Of a DNA stretch of 64,000 nt, positions 26,185 to 35,260 are shown one piece after another. Made by a program: the position numbers and the translations under genes. Where the stretch lies: NCBI RefSeq assembly GCF_011316935.1, contig NZ_WLYS01000001.1, positions 124,001 to 188,000 of the forward strand, in the 5' to 3' direction. The stretch comes from Sphingobacterium chungjuense. Lineage in GTDB: Bacteria; Bacteroidota; Bacteroidia; Sphingobacteriales; Sphingobacteriaceae. Within the stretch, counting starts at the first letter, position 1. Every line of letters starts with the position of its first letter. Under the pieces are notes generated by a model. The model worked only from the letters and a program-made list of their open reading frames with translations, did not search any database and was not told the DNA's origin.

Positions 26185-27255
26185 TTATTGCTTATCAGGT
26201 ATAGGAATAGATGGTATAGTTTCTAAATAGGTATTCTCAATGCTGTCCACTTGATGATGTGGATTTTTATACGATTTCTCGGTTTCTTCACAACTTGTGA
26301 AGAAAATACTTTCAGTGGTAGGTTGCAATGTGGCAATATCAGAAGTAGTTTTACGCGAAGGCTTTATGTTTACATATTTTTTAAGGAAGCGCGTATCGTG
26401 ATAGCTCGTCGCCCGATAGTCACTCCCCTCTTCGGTATTTAATGTATCAATAAGTAGATTGGAATTCGAGTCCAATACATAACTTTCCGATTCTAAACCA
26501 ATTATATTGTACCGTTCATTGGCATAAAGTATATCTTGATCTTCCATAGAAACATCAGACATACTTTGCATCTGTACAATTTCATCCCATTCATTCACTA
26601 CCTCTTTGGGTGTAAATGGTAAAAGACGATCTCCAAAATTGGCGGAGACTTGCAAAAATTTTACGTTTTCTGCTGTCTCTTGCACTATTCCCTTAAACGG
26701 CGAATAGTAACGACTAGGCTTATTAAACAGAAAAATAAAATCGTTGTAGCCGTCGTTAGAAAACTCCCATTGATTGTCAATGGTTAATTCTCCAAAACCA
26801 TCATCATAGTCGCTTTTATTACGATTAAATGTGAGGTCTTGCAGTGCCTTTTTTCGATGGTAGACAAAGGGCCAGTCAAAACAGTTTGCATCTTGATTGA
26901 AGGCAGGTCGTGGTTTTTCACCATCAAATACCACATATGCATCGCCTTCTTCAAAACCTTGAAACATCATTTGCACCTCATCACCTAATGCCGGATTATG
27001 AAATCCGTAAACGCTAAAAAGTGGTGGAACATCTGGCGTAAAATCGATCCCTTCTTTTGTAATCTGATAACTTCCTGGCACAAACGTAGCATATCCGTAG
27101 AGTGCAAAACGGCCATTTTCAAACAGTAAAATACCATCACTACTACCATATTGGCCTGCAATATCTTGGTTATTTTCTGGGACGATGGGTTTGTGTTGAG
27201 CAAACATGCTTAAACTTATAATCGTGAGTGTGAAGATTAAAATATAGTGTTTCAT
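26185..27255 (-). CDS. Secreted protein of unknown function
   Basis: I start at the ATG 27255 so that the signal MKHYILIFTLTIISLSMFAQ is N-terminal; the longest frame would add 12 residues from 27291. The 356-residue product has a region GQYGSSDGILLFENGRFALY typical of small beta-rich exported domains, and a Ser/Thr-rich end. I cannot name the family. It is the first gene of the two-gene unit with 25320. Confidence 0.6.
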   Translation of the reverse strand: MKHYILIFTLTIISLSMFAQHKPIVPENNQDIAGQYGSSDGILLFENGRFALYGYATFVPGSYQITKEGIDFTPDVPPLFSVYGFHNPALGDEVQMMFQGFEEGDAYVVFDGEKPRPAFNQDANCFDWPFVYHRKKALQDLTFNRNKSDYDDGFGELTIDNQWEFSNDGYNDFIFLFNKPSRYYSPFKGIVQETAENVKFLQVSANFGDRLLPFTPKEVVNEWDEIVQMQSMSDVSMEDQDILYANERYNIIGLESESYVLDSNSNLLIDTLNTEEGSDYRATSYHDTRFLKKYVNIKPSRKTTSDIATLQPTTESIFFTSCEETEKSYKNPHHQVDSIENTYLETIPSIPIPDKQ

Positions 27256-27814
27256 AGTGCTTGAAAAATTATTCATTGGGTAGGTGATCACATACTATTT
27301 CTCTTTTCAAATGAAATAGATATAAAATTTATACGATCACAATAAATGGAAACTTTATTGCTTGAACCATTTTTTGAAAGTATAACTCAGAATCCATTCA
27401 AAAGTTAGAAAATTTTCGGCGTAAAAGATGGGAAGCGCCGCAATGCATTTACAATTCGTCGGTTTGGATTTACGAATTGCTGTTGATGCTACAACAACAT
27501 ATGCAGCACTTGCCAGAAAGCAAATTGTAAATCAACCACGTGAAACTATAGGGTGTTTTTAAAAATCACTGATATGGAAACTATGTTTGAATAAACAGAC
27601 CCATGTGCCGAAAGAAATAACAACGGATTCTTAAAAAGAAAGCATATTCTACCAGAAATATTTTGAATGAGCTGGTTATCAGCATTACCCACTCAGTCCT
27701 TCGTTCGGAGTTCTTAGATGATCGCTGTTACATAGTGTGGCCTGAAACAGATCGTTCCTAGTAGAACAATCTTAAAGCATAGGGTGTTCAATAGTAAACA
27801 CCCTATATTGTAAA
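27256..27814. other. Intergenic region
   Basis: The 559 bases contain a separated inverted repeat ATTTACAATT / AATTGTAAAT (about 27447 and 27522), an isolated copy of ATAGGGTGTT near 27549 matching one arm of the terminator at 27779, and the terminator itself. No supported gene. Confidence 0.4.
27779..27806 (-). terminator. Terminator of the 27815 fimbrillin-like gene
   Basis: A perfect 10-bp stem ATAGGGTGTT / AACACCCTAT with an 8-base loop lies 9 bases past the stop codon at 27815. Confidence 0.6.
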
Positions 27815-29632
27815 CTAATAATCTGCAGGAGGAAGAGCTGGTATAGCAGCGGTAGTCCAACTGTTGTTACGTACGCATCTCACATTAAAACCATTCGAAG
27901 TGTTTTGTGCTACTAAAGTAACCGTACCACTCGCTGAATTTGCAGTGTTGCTCATCATCCTTAAAGCCATTGCATTTGTACCATTTGCTGTCGAAGTCCA
28001 ATGGTAACTATATGCTGGACCGCGATCCTCATCGTTAAATTCAGAAATCAAATAGTTACCTTGATTTCTTCTACCATAACTCAGAAAAGTTATCCAATTT
28101 AATTCGTAAGGATCGTTTGGAATACCTGCCCCAATTGCATATGCAGTGTAGCGGATAGTCTCTGTAGCTGAGGACTGTCTTTCAAAACGACGTCTGGGGA
28201 ATCCTGTTGTTGCAGTCACATTTGCTAATAATTGGGCTTCCGCTTGCGTAGGCAATTTCCATCTTCCCCTTGGATATGCTTCATTACACGGATCAATTTG
28301 GTTTGGTGCAGCATTAAACACGGCCGTTCTTGCTCGCCAATTGAAAAATTCCCCATTAGCAGCAGAAGTACTCACCGGATTACCACCTACGGTTCCATAC
28401 AGATGAGAACTATTATGTCTGAATCTGTAACCACCATCAGCCGGACGATAAAAAAGATTTGCTCGTGCCCAGCCAACGTTGCTCACACTCTGAGCACTTG
28501 CTATTAGCGTAATCGTAATTCGGTATCGTTTACCCAATTGTGGTAATATGTTCGTGCCAGTCGAAAATACTAGGTCACTAAAGTTTCTCGTGCCACCTAA
28601 ATCAAAATCAATATTTACATTAGTAAGTATAATCTGAAGATTTTGTATTGGGTTTTGAGAATCAGTGGTGTAGATTTGAGCCCGTTTTACGGAATCTAAT
28701 AAGCTAGCATTGTATCGCACAAAACTAGCATTACTTACCGTATTGTCTGTACTATTAGTATGCTCGACATACTGGCCGGTATTGAGGTTGAACGTTCCAG
28801 ATTTTAGATCACTGGCACTATTGGTTCTTGCATTTATATTATTTATGGTACTGAACAATCCTCTAACGTCAACAACAATTTCAATGGCTGCGACTTTCCT
28901 CTGAAAAGTAATGTTCAATTTATTATCACCATTTACGACATCACTCGTGGTAAAAATTCCCGAGGCATAAAATAAGCCATTTTCAGTCGGAGCTACCGTA
29001 ATTTGCGGATTTCCCACATTAAATTCACCAGAATAAGGTATCGTAGAGTTCTGTGAATAGGCAAACCAGCGATAAGTAGTATTTCTATTTGCTTCGGTAA
29101 AAGTGAAAGAAGTACCTGAAATTGCATTTATAGTAGCCACATAGGCACCGCTCGTGTTATTGAACAGAACTAATCGGTATGCAATCCCAGAAGGCACATT
29201 CTCAAGAGCCGCAGCTCTTGAGAATGTGCCTATATTTTTTAAATTTTTCTCAGAATCCTGCTGGATACTCAATGAACTATTCGCAATCTCTGAAAAATTT
29301 ACAACAGCCTCCGTCCCATCGTTCAACTCAATCCTGTGTTCTTCTAGGAGTCTATCCGTCGCTGTGATCACGTCCAAGGCAGGTTTATTATTATCTCTGT
29401 CACTGACCGTTGCTTTACGAAGATCTGAGGATTCATCAATAACAGTTTCGTCAACTCCTACCCAATCAAATGTGATATGCGTACCATCACCTTTGACAGC
29501 CAGTTCTGGCGATGCCTTTTTACAAGCAAATTGAAAAAGTGATACCGCAGTTAAACATATCGGAAGCCCTAAAACTGCAATATATCTGGATATACTTCCG
29601 ATTGACCTATTGCTATGCATCGATTGTACCAT
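27815..29632 (-). CDS. Fimbrillin-like lipoprotein with FISUMP domain
   Basis: The 605-residue protein has a lipoprotein signal with lipobox FAC (LFQFACKKAS). Its N-terminal half is fimbrillin-like, including GTFSRAAALENVP followed by SGIAYRLVLFNNTSGAYV, paralogous to the 13220 product. From about 410 it carries a FISUMP domain (FNWRART ... RWKLPTQAEAQLL ... YHWTSTANG ... GFNVRCVRN). The start overlaps the 3' end of the small gene at 29613 by 20 bases, suggesting translational coupling. A perfect palindrome at 29193 lies inside the coding sequence. The role is probably surface adhesion; this is inference. Confidence 0.78.
   Translation of the reverse strand: MVQSMHSNRSIGSISRYIAVLGLPICLTAVSLFQFACKKASPELAVKGDGTHITFDWVGVDETVIDESSDLRKATVSDRDNNKPALDVITATDRLLEEHRIELNDGTEAVVNFSEIANSSLSIQQDSEKNLKNIGTFSRAAALENVPSGIAYRLVLFNNTSGAYVATINAISGTSFTFTEANRNTTYRWFAYSQNSTIPYSGEFNVGNPQITVAPTENGLFYASGIFTTSDVVNGDNKLNITFQRKVAAIEIVVDVRGLFSTINNINARTNSASDLKSGTFNLNTGQYVEHTNSTDNTVSNASFVRYNASLLDSVKRAQIYTTDSQNPIQNLQIILTNVNIDFDLGGTRNFSDLVFSTGTNILPQLGKRYRITITLIASAQSVSNVGWARANLFYRPADGGYRFRHNSSHLYGTVGGNPVSTSAANGEFFNWRARTAVFNAAPNQIDPCNEAYPRGRWKLPTQAEAQLLANVTATTGFPRRRFERQSSATETIRYTAYAIGAGIPNDPYELNWITFLSYGRRNQGNYLISEFNDEDRGPAYSYHWTSTANGTNAMALRMMSNTANSASGTVTLVAQNTSNGFNVRCVRNNSWTTAAIPALPPADY
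29193..29230. repeat. Perfect 17-bp inverted repeat inside a coding sequence
   Basis: Arms GGCACATTCTCAAGAGC and GCTCTTGAGAATGTGCC are exact reverse complements, separated by CGCA. Because the palindrome is in register, both strands encode the peptide GTFSRAAALENVP. The encoded block matches a motif conserved between the two fimbrillin-like/FISUMP proteins only in part (RAAA). Confidence 0.85.
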
Positions 29633-29825
29633 TTAAACCACCAATATTTTCCCAACTTTCTAATTCTGGCTGAAAATCAGACATTGACCCCCCTGGCGTA
29701 ATTCGTGCTGAACCAGCAGCGAAACCTGACTCCATCATAACGTTCATAAAAGAAATCGCGGGCGGTGAATAAGGCTTTTGACCACACACTTTACTAATAT
29801 TTCCTTTTTTTTGAATCAAACCCAT
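29613..29825 (-). CDS. Small protein before the fimbrillin-like gene
   Basis: The 70-residue product has the central run ISFMNVMMESGFAAGSARI, then TPGGSMSDFQPELESWENIG. I recall similar short proteins with an AAGSA-type motif upstream of fimbrillin-like genes in Bacteroidota; no function is established. No signal peptide or membrane helix is clear. The stop overlaps the start region of the next gene by 20 bases, which argues that it is translated. Confidence 0.55.
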   Translation of the reverse strand: MGLIQKKGNISKVCGQKPYSPPAISFMNVMMESGFAAGSARITPGGSMSDFQPELESWENIGGLNGTIDA

Positions 29826-30970
29826 ATTTGTAGCATTGAAATTGTTTTAAACATTATAACATTCGACTACTTGACTAAAAACACATCATTTGCCGACTTA
29901 TATTTAACAAAGAATGCTAACTGTTTTATTTTAAATGAACCGAAAGTTTTCACAGCGCAAACATCTATAGTTATTTGACAAAATAACTATTTACGAAGAG
30001 ATAAAATTTCAAAATGTAGAACTTGAACTACATCACAAAAACGAACCCTATACCGACATAAATCAATATTTTTTAACTTTCGCTAGTGAGAAAAAATATA
30101 TTTAAGGAGATAACATAGTACTTGAATTTTCAAACTTATGTCTAATAATTCTATGTCACCGAGAGTAATAGCTTTTTAGAAAGGACATTAAAAACCAATA
30201 TTGGAGACCTACCTTCAATAATTAAAAATCTCTTAGACGAGTTTATTATCTATTAATTTACTACAGGTAGAAAATTTGAACATAAAAACCCAGAGATAAT
30301 GTTTATATAGAGTTAATATCGACTTACATACCTTGATTAAAAGCAAACTAACAAAGATTGACTCAATTCACTACAGGTATACTGAACAAAAATTAAACCT
30401 CATCAATTTAATCTCTAAGAAAATAACTTACATATATGACTTGCACTCTATTATTAAAATTCTCTAGGGTCTACTTATAATGAATTGTCTTGGAGAAAGA
30501 AGAATTTGAAGCACAAGCCCGCTCTACCTTGTTGGTATAATAACCTTGTTCACGAATACAGATTTATCATCTATTGCTACCTCGTATTTTCATAGTAGAT
30601 CCAGTGAAATCCACTATGTTTTTGAGGTGTTGGTATCATTGAAATAACAACTGCTTTATGCCGCTATGTCCAACACCATTTATATACACTTTTATACGGC
30701 AAACATATGCTTCTGCTAATAGTTGCTTCCTCTTTTTTCTTTAATTATTGAACGGAGAGTTTCAATCCGAAGTTCGTCGACGAATATGTATAAGAAAAAC
30801 GCTCATCAAGTCATCTCCCACATTTATCACAAATGCTCAAAGCGCGAACTGCCCTGGCTATGATAAATGATTCTTTATGACTGATTTAAAGATTGCTAAT
30901 TTATTATTGAAAATTTTGAGTTACCAAAGCTTGGAATAGGCGACTCGTATTTTAAATCTCACCTCTTTCG
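29826..30970. other. AT-rich gene-free region
   Basis: About 1.1 kb with markedly high AT content and stops in every frame. I searched for transposase, repeat and RNA signatures and saw none, apart from a short repeated ACTACAGGTA (near 30261 and 30370). It may be decayed DNA or the flank of a lost mobile element next to tRNA-Pro. Confidence 0.5.
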
Positions 30971-31070
30971 TTGTCGGGGTGGCAGGATTGCTTCAGCCCC
31001 ACTCGCCCCAAACACAATCCCTGAAGCTCCTGCGGATCGAACCAAGGTTCTCATCTGCCAAACCCCGAAA
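30971..31070 (-). repeat. Degenerate tRNA-Pro-like copy
   Basis: Bases 30971-30989 repeat exactly the 19 bases at 31105-31123 that cover the tRNA-Pro 3' end and downstream flank. The far end (about 31062-31070, ACCCCGAAA) matches the tRNA 5' end region. The interior is unrelated and cannot fold as a tRNA. It is a decayed tRNA copy or an attachment-site-like remnant. Confidence 0.5.
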
Positions 31071-31073
31071 CAC

Positions 31074-31106
31074 AAAAAAAGCCCTAACTTTCGTTAGAGC
31101 TTTTTT
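31074..31106 (-). terminator. Terminator of tRNA-Pro
   Basis: On the minus strand GCTCTAAC pairs with GTTAGGGC (one G-U) across a 4-base loop and is followed by seven T. On the plus strand the same pair is a C-A mismatch, so it suits the minus strand. Confidence 0.75.
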
Positions 31107-31107
31107 G

Positions 31108-31181
31108 TCGGGGTGGCAGGATTCGAACCTACGACCTCCACATCCCAAATGTGGCGCGATACCGGGCTACGCTACACCCCG
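31108..31181 (-). tRNA. tRNA-Pro (anticodon TGG)
   Basis: The 74-nt gene reads CGGGGTG at the 5' acceptor arm and CACCCCG at the 3' arm, with discriminator A. The anticodon loop TTTGGGA lies on a 5-bp stem and gives TGG. The T loop TTCGAAT is standard. The CCA end is not encoded. A good promoter lies upstream and a terminator downstream. Confidence 0.95.
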
Positions 31182-31210
31182 AAAACGAATCTTTCTTCGT
31201 TTGTGTGGCA

Positions 31211-31240
31211 CAAAGATACAACCATTTTCATTCTTGTCAA
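31211..31240 (-). promoter_or_regulatory. Promoter of tRNA-Pro
   Basis: Read on the minus strand, TTG, 19 bases, then TATCTTTG matches the Bacteroidota consensus. The -7 element ends 29 bases before the mature tRNA. Confidence 0.7.
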
Positions 31241-31459
31241 TACCCTGCGCAAAAGAATCTACTAATTCATTGATTTATTGCATATTATTTTTTCACCCAA
31301 ATAAAACAGCCCCATCTGATCCGTAAACAGAAGCGCATATTTGTAGAATAACGTACAGTCATAGACATTTTCAAAATTAATTTCAAAATGTGAGAAATTG
31401 TCCGTAATATTGCATTCCGATTTTCACAGGACAAAATCGTAATATAATTACTCGAAATC

Positions 31460-31807
31460 ATGGATTTAGTAAAATTTGTAGAAGAACAAGCGGTAGCGAA
31501 AAATGACATCCCCGCTTTCAAAGCCGGAGATACCATTAGCGTTCATTATAAAATCCGCGAAGGAAATAAAGAGCGTGTACAGGTGTACCAAGGCGTAGTT
31601 ATTCAATTGAACAGCGAAGGTGCTAACGCAACATTCACAGTACGTAAGATATCTAACAGTATTGGTGTAGAGCGTATTTTCCCTGTAAACTCGCCTAACA
31701 TTGATAAAATTGTAGTGAACAGCTACGGTAAAGTTCGTAGAGCGAAATTGTTCTACCTACGTGGACTTACTGGTAAAGCGGCTCGTATCAAATCAAGACG
31801 TGTATAA
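31460..31807 (+). CDS. rplS: 50S ribosomal protein L19
   Basis: The 115-residue protein matches L19 over its full length: [20 protein letters not shown], then the conserved [33 protein letters not shown] and [19 protein letters not shown]19 sits at the 30S-50S interface. It appears monocistronic here, with a terminator 59 bases after the stop. Confidence 0.97.
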   Translation: MDLVKFVEEQAVAKNDIPAFKAGDTISVHYKIREGNKERVQVYQGVVIQLNSEGANATFTVRKISNSIGVERIFPVNSPNIDKIVVNSYGKVRRAKLFYLRGLTGKAARIKSRRV

Positions 31808-31865
31808 TTAGATTGTATCTTTTGCCTGTCATCTGGCAGGATGGTTACACTATGCGAATATATTC

Positions 31866-31897
31866 AAAAGGCTGATTTCTACCGGAATCAGCCTTTT
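31866..31897. terminator. Bidirectional terminator between rplS and the oxidoreductase
   Basis: A perfect 12-bp stem AAAAGGCTGATT / AATCAGCCTTTT with an 8-base loop, flanked by A and T runs, can end transcription from both converging genes. Confidence 0.85.
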
Positions 31898-31920
31898 GTT
31901 CATGCTACTTATGTAAGGTC

Positions 31921-33009
31921 TTAATTTCCTTCGTCACTTAGGCGGACGATCTCACCTGTCTTCACCGATTCATCGCAAGCCATTGCAATGCGTAAGCTAT
32001 TGAAGGCGTCTTGCATCTCTCTAGTCAGATCCAAGTTCTCTTGTATGGCACGCAAAAAGTACTGCTGCTCACGGTTACACAACTCTTGATGACCGGGCTC
32101 ATCTTGTAGATCAATATATTCGTCTTCCCGTAAAAATTTATTCTCGGAGTTGATTGCCGCATGATGTACACGAATAGATTCCGTTTTGGTATGCGCATCA
32201 ATAGAATGTGATTTGCCGGTAGCAGAGGCTTCTTTAGCTACAATAGAGACACTGCCTTTAGGTCCAAAAACGTCTTTTACAAAAAAGGCGGTTTCGCTAA
32301 TCATTGGGCCCCAACCTGCTTCGTACCAACCCACGCTGCCATCATCAAAGCGGATTTGCAATTGGCCATAGTTGTAATTATCTGGCGAAACATCCTCCGT
32401 CAACCGTGCGCCAATAGCGGAAACTTGCACCGGTTTAGCATCGGTCATCTGACACATCACATCGATGTAATGTACACCACAATCCACAATTGGACTTATG
32501 GTCTTCATCAAATTGCGGTGCACATCCCACATATAACCTTGGCTTTGCTGATTCAAATTCATCCGCATCACCAATGGTGTACCCATTCCGCGCGCTTGTG
32601 CAATAAACTGAATCCACGACGGATGATAACGCAAGATATAGCCAATCACTAGCTTCTTGTCGGCTTTGATTGCAGCATCCATCACGCGTTGTGCACCAAT
32701 AATGGTATCTGCCATAGGCTTCTCTAAAAACACATGTGCACCTGCTTCAAATGCCGCAATGGCAAAGGGTTCGTGTGTGTCTGGATAAGTAGAGATGCAA
32801 ACGGCATCGGGCTTCGTTTCAGCCAGCGCCCAATAATAATCTCCAAACAGTGGATAATCTGCTCCCAAGCTGGCATTCAATGCTTCTTTACTTTGACCTT
32901 TGGATACTAACCCGACAATCTCAAAGTCGTCCATGTGGTGATAAGCATGTGCATGGGAAGCTCCCATGTTGCCACACCCTACCACTAACACTCTCAATTT
33001 AGATTTCAT
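31921..33009 (-). CDS. Gfo/Idh/MocA family oxidoreductase
   Basis: The 362-residue protein has an N-terminal Rossmann nucleotide site VVGCGNMGASHAHAY, the family motif FLEKPMADT with the catalytic Lys near residue 97, and a C-terminal alpha/beta domain with DCGVHYIDVM. These enzymes oxidise or reduce sugars or cyclitols with NAD(P). Substrate is not predictable; no sugar genes are adjacent. Confidence 0.88.
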   Translation of the reverse strand: MKSKLRVLVVGCGNMGASHAHAYHHMDDFEIVGLVSKGQSKEALNASLGADYPLFGDYYWALAETKPDAVCISTYPDTHEPFAIAAFEAGAHVFLEKPMADTIIGAQRVMDAAIKADKKLVIGYILRYHPSWIQFIAQARGMGTPLVMRMNLNQQSQGYMWDVHRNLMKTISPIVDCGVHYIDVMCQMTDAKPVQVSAIGARLTEDVSPDNYNYGQLQIRFDDGSVGWYEAGWGPMISETAFFVKDVFGPKGSVSIVAKEASATGKSHSIDAHTKTESIRVHHAAINSENKFLREDEYIDLQDEPGHQELCNREQQYFLRAIQENLDLTREMQDAFNSLRIAMACDESVKTGEIVRLSDEGN

Positions 33010-33046
33010 AGTATATGTTTATTCAAAAATTCGACCAATTGGACAT

Positions 33047-33100
33047 AAAAAAAGCTACTTTGCTAGTTCTAGCCCTGCCAGGCTGTCTAACAAAGTAGCT
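33047..33100 (-). terminator. Terminator of gyrB
   Basis: On the minus strand AGCTACTTTG pairs with CAAAGTAGCT across a loop that itself contains a small hairpin, followed by seven T. It lies 27 bases past the gyrB stop. Confidence 0.8.
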
Positions 33101-33126
33101 CAGATAGTTTCCTAAAGCAAGATTGC

Positions 33127-35085
33127 TTAGATATCTATTCGCGCGTAGCGCGCATTCTTCTCAATAAATTCACGGCGAGGTGCTACTTCATCACCCATAA
33201 GCATAGAGAATACACGATCACATTCTGCTGCGTTCTCAATCGTTACTTGGCGTAATGTTCTTAACTCTGGATTCATAGTAGTTTCCCAAAGCTGTTCCGC
33301 ATTCATCTCACCAAGACCTTTGTAGCGCTGTACATGTACGCTATCTTCACGACCTGCACCTTTCAAACGTTGGATGGCAGCAATACGTTGCTCTTCATTC
33401 CACGCATATTCACCTTCTTTACCTTTTTTCACTAAGTACAATGGTGGCGTAGCGATGTAAATATAACCTTGTTCTACCAACTCACGCATATAACGGAAAT
33501 AGAACGTCAGGATCAAGGTAGCAATGTGGCTACCATCGACGTCCGCATCCGTCATGATGATAATCTTGTGGTAACGCAATTTCGCGGTGTTCAACGCTTT
33601 TGGATCATCCTCTGTACCGATGCTGACACCCAAAGCGGTAAACATATTTTTGATCTCTTCGTTTTCGTAGATCTTATGCTCCATCGCTTTCTCGACGTTC
33701 AAGATCTTACCACGTAATGGCATGATGGCTTGGAACTTACGATCACGCCCCTGCTTGGCTGTACCACCCGCCGAATCACCCTCAACAAAGAAGATCTCAC
33801 ACAGCGCAGGGTCGCTGCTTGAACAATCCGCCAACTTACCTGGCAAACCAGAACCGCTCATCACGGTTTTACGCTGTACCAATTCACGCGCTTTACGTGC
33901 TGCTGCACGCGCTTGCGCTGCAATCACGACTTTTTGTACAATCGTTCTTGCTTCTTTTGGATTCTCTTCTAAATAGGTGTTCAAGATTTCGCCAACGGCC
34001 ATATCCACCGCACCCATTACCTCGTTATTTCCTAACTTAGTTTTGGTCTGTCCCTCAAATTGAGGCTCAGCCACCTTTACCGAGATTACGGCTGATAAAC
34101 CTTCGCGGAAGTCGTCTCCAGTAATCTCTACCTTCAAATTCTTCAACAAGCCAGATTCGTCGGCATATTTTTTTAATGTCCGCGTCAGTCCACGACGGAA
34201 TCCCGCCACGTGCGAACCGCCTTCTACGGTATTAATATTATTTACATAAGAATGTACATTCTCGGAGAAGGTATCGTTGTACTGCAAAGCCAACTCCACC
34301 GGAATACCTTGTTTGATTCCTTCTACGTGAATCGGTTCTGGGATCAATGGTTGGCGTGTACCATCCAAGTATTTTACGAACTCACTCAAGCCACCTTCAG
34401 AGAGAAATACATCCTGACGGAACGCACCATCTTCGACAGTTTCGCGTTCATCAACCAAGGTCAAGGTGATACCTTTATTCAAAAATGATAATTCGCGCAA
34501 GCGATTGGCCAACGTATCATAATTATACACCGTAGTCATCGTAAAGATTTCAGCATCTGGTTGAAACGTAACGGTCGTACCCGTACGATCACTTTCGCCA
34601 ATTTCCTTCACCTCGTACTGAGGTTTACCTTGCTTATATTCTTGGACAAAGACTTTGCCTTCGCGGTGCACTTCTGCACGTAAGTCGGTGGACAACGCGT
34701 TCACACAGGAAACACCCACACCGTGCAAACCACCGGAAACTTTGTAGGTATCTTTATCAAATTTACCGCCGGCGTGCAATACAGTCATTACCAACTCTAA
34801 AGCCGATCGGTTTTCTTTTTTATTTATACCGGTTGGGATACCCCGACCGTTGTCGCGTACAGATATGGAATTGTTTTCATGAATGGTAACTAAAATATCA
34901 GTACAATATCCAGCTACCGCCTCATCGATAGAGTTATCCACGACCTCATAAACCAAGTGGTGCAAACCTTTTACTCCGGTATCACCAATATACATGGATG
35001 GACGCTTACGAACTGCTTCCAACCCTTCCAGCACCTGGATATTGTCCGCGGAATACGTAGACACATTTTTATTTTCTTCGCTCAT
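33127..35085 (-). CDS. gyrB: DNA gyrase subunit B
   Basis: The 652-residue protein has a GHKL ATPase domain (VYEVVDNSIDEAVAGYC, DNGRGIPTG, GGLHGVGVSCVNALS) and the transducer. The TOPRIM part follows with EGDSAGGTAKQGRDRKFQA and the metal-binding DADVDGSHIATL, and the C-terminal gyrase B block ends in EFIEKNARYARIDI. Gyrase introduces negative supercoils using ATP with GyrA. Length and motifs favour GyrB over ParE. A consensus promoter lies at 35120-35150. Confidence 0.96.
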   Translation of the reverse strand: MSEENKNVSTYSADNIQVLEGLEAVRKRPSMYIGDTGVKGLHHLVYEVVDNSIDEAVAGYCTDILVTIHENNSISVRDNGRGIPTGINKKENRSALELVMTVLHAGGKFDKDTYKVSGGLHGVGVSCVNALSTDLRAEVHREGKVFVQEYKQGKPQYEVKEIGESDRTGTTVTFQPDAEIFTMTTVYNYDTLANRLRELSFLNKGITLTLVDERETVEDGAFRQDVFLSEGGLSEFVKYLDGTRQPLIPEPIHVEGIKQGIPVELALQYNDTFSENVHSYVNNINTVEGGSHVAGFRRGLTRTLKKYADESGLLKNLKVEITGDDFREGLSAVISVKVAEPQFEGQTKTKLGNNEVMGAVDMAVGEILNTYLEENPKEARTIVQKVVIAAQARAAARKARELVQRKTVMSGSGLPGKLADCSSSDPALCEIFFVEGDSAGGTAKQGRDRKFQAIMPLRGKILNVEKAMEHKIYENEEIKNMFTALGVSIGTEDDPKALNTAKLRYHKIIIMTDADVDGSHIATLILTFYFRYMRELVEQGYIYIATPPLYLVKKGKEGEYAWNEEQRIAAIQRLKGAGREDSVHVQRYKGLGEMNAEQLWETTMNPELRTLRQVTIENAAECDRVFSMLMGDEVAPRREFIEKNARYARIDI

Positions 35086-35119
35086 GAAATATACTTAAAG
35101 ACTTCTTGAAATTATCTAT

Positions 35120-35150
35120 CAAAAATACGAAAAATCACCCATATTGGCAA
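35120..35150 (-). promoter_or_regulatory. Promoter of gyrB
   Basis: On the minus strand TTG, 20 bases, then TATTTTTG matches the Bacteroidota consensus. The -7 element lies 34 bases before the gyrB ATG. Confidence 0.7.
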
Positions 35151-35225
35151 GGCAAAAATAGGACTCACAGGGATGATTTCGCGCGTAAAGTAGGAGATGG
35201 ATTAGTGATTTATCATTTTTTATGT

Positions 35226-35233
35226 TAGGTTTG
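35226..35233 (+). promoter_or_regulatory. Candidate -7 element of the OmpH-like gene
   Basis: TAGGTTTG matches TAnnTTTG. It lies downstream of an in-frame ATG at 35222, which argues that translation begins at 35261 instead. Confidence 0.5.
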
Positions 35234-35260
35234 CTTGTTGATTTGAAAATTGAACTTAGC

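Noticed and set aside
29154..29534. Plus-strand frame containing GTFSRAAALENVP
   Set aside because: It is the antisense shadow of the fimbrillin-like gene; the matching peptide comes from the palindrome, not from a real gene.
30480..30700. Weak resemblance to a decayed regulator or transposase on the minus strand
   Set aside because: Frames are broken every few codons and no family motif could be held over more than a few residues.
30979..31326. Open frame of 115 codons on the plus strand
   Set aside because: It runs antisense through tRNA-Pro, the terminator and the tRNA-like repeat; SGWQDSNLRPPHPKCG is a known false translation of tRNA genes.
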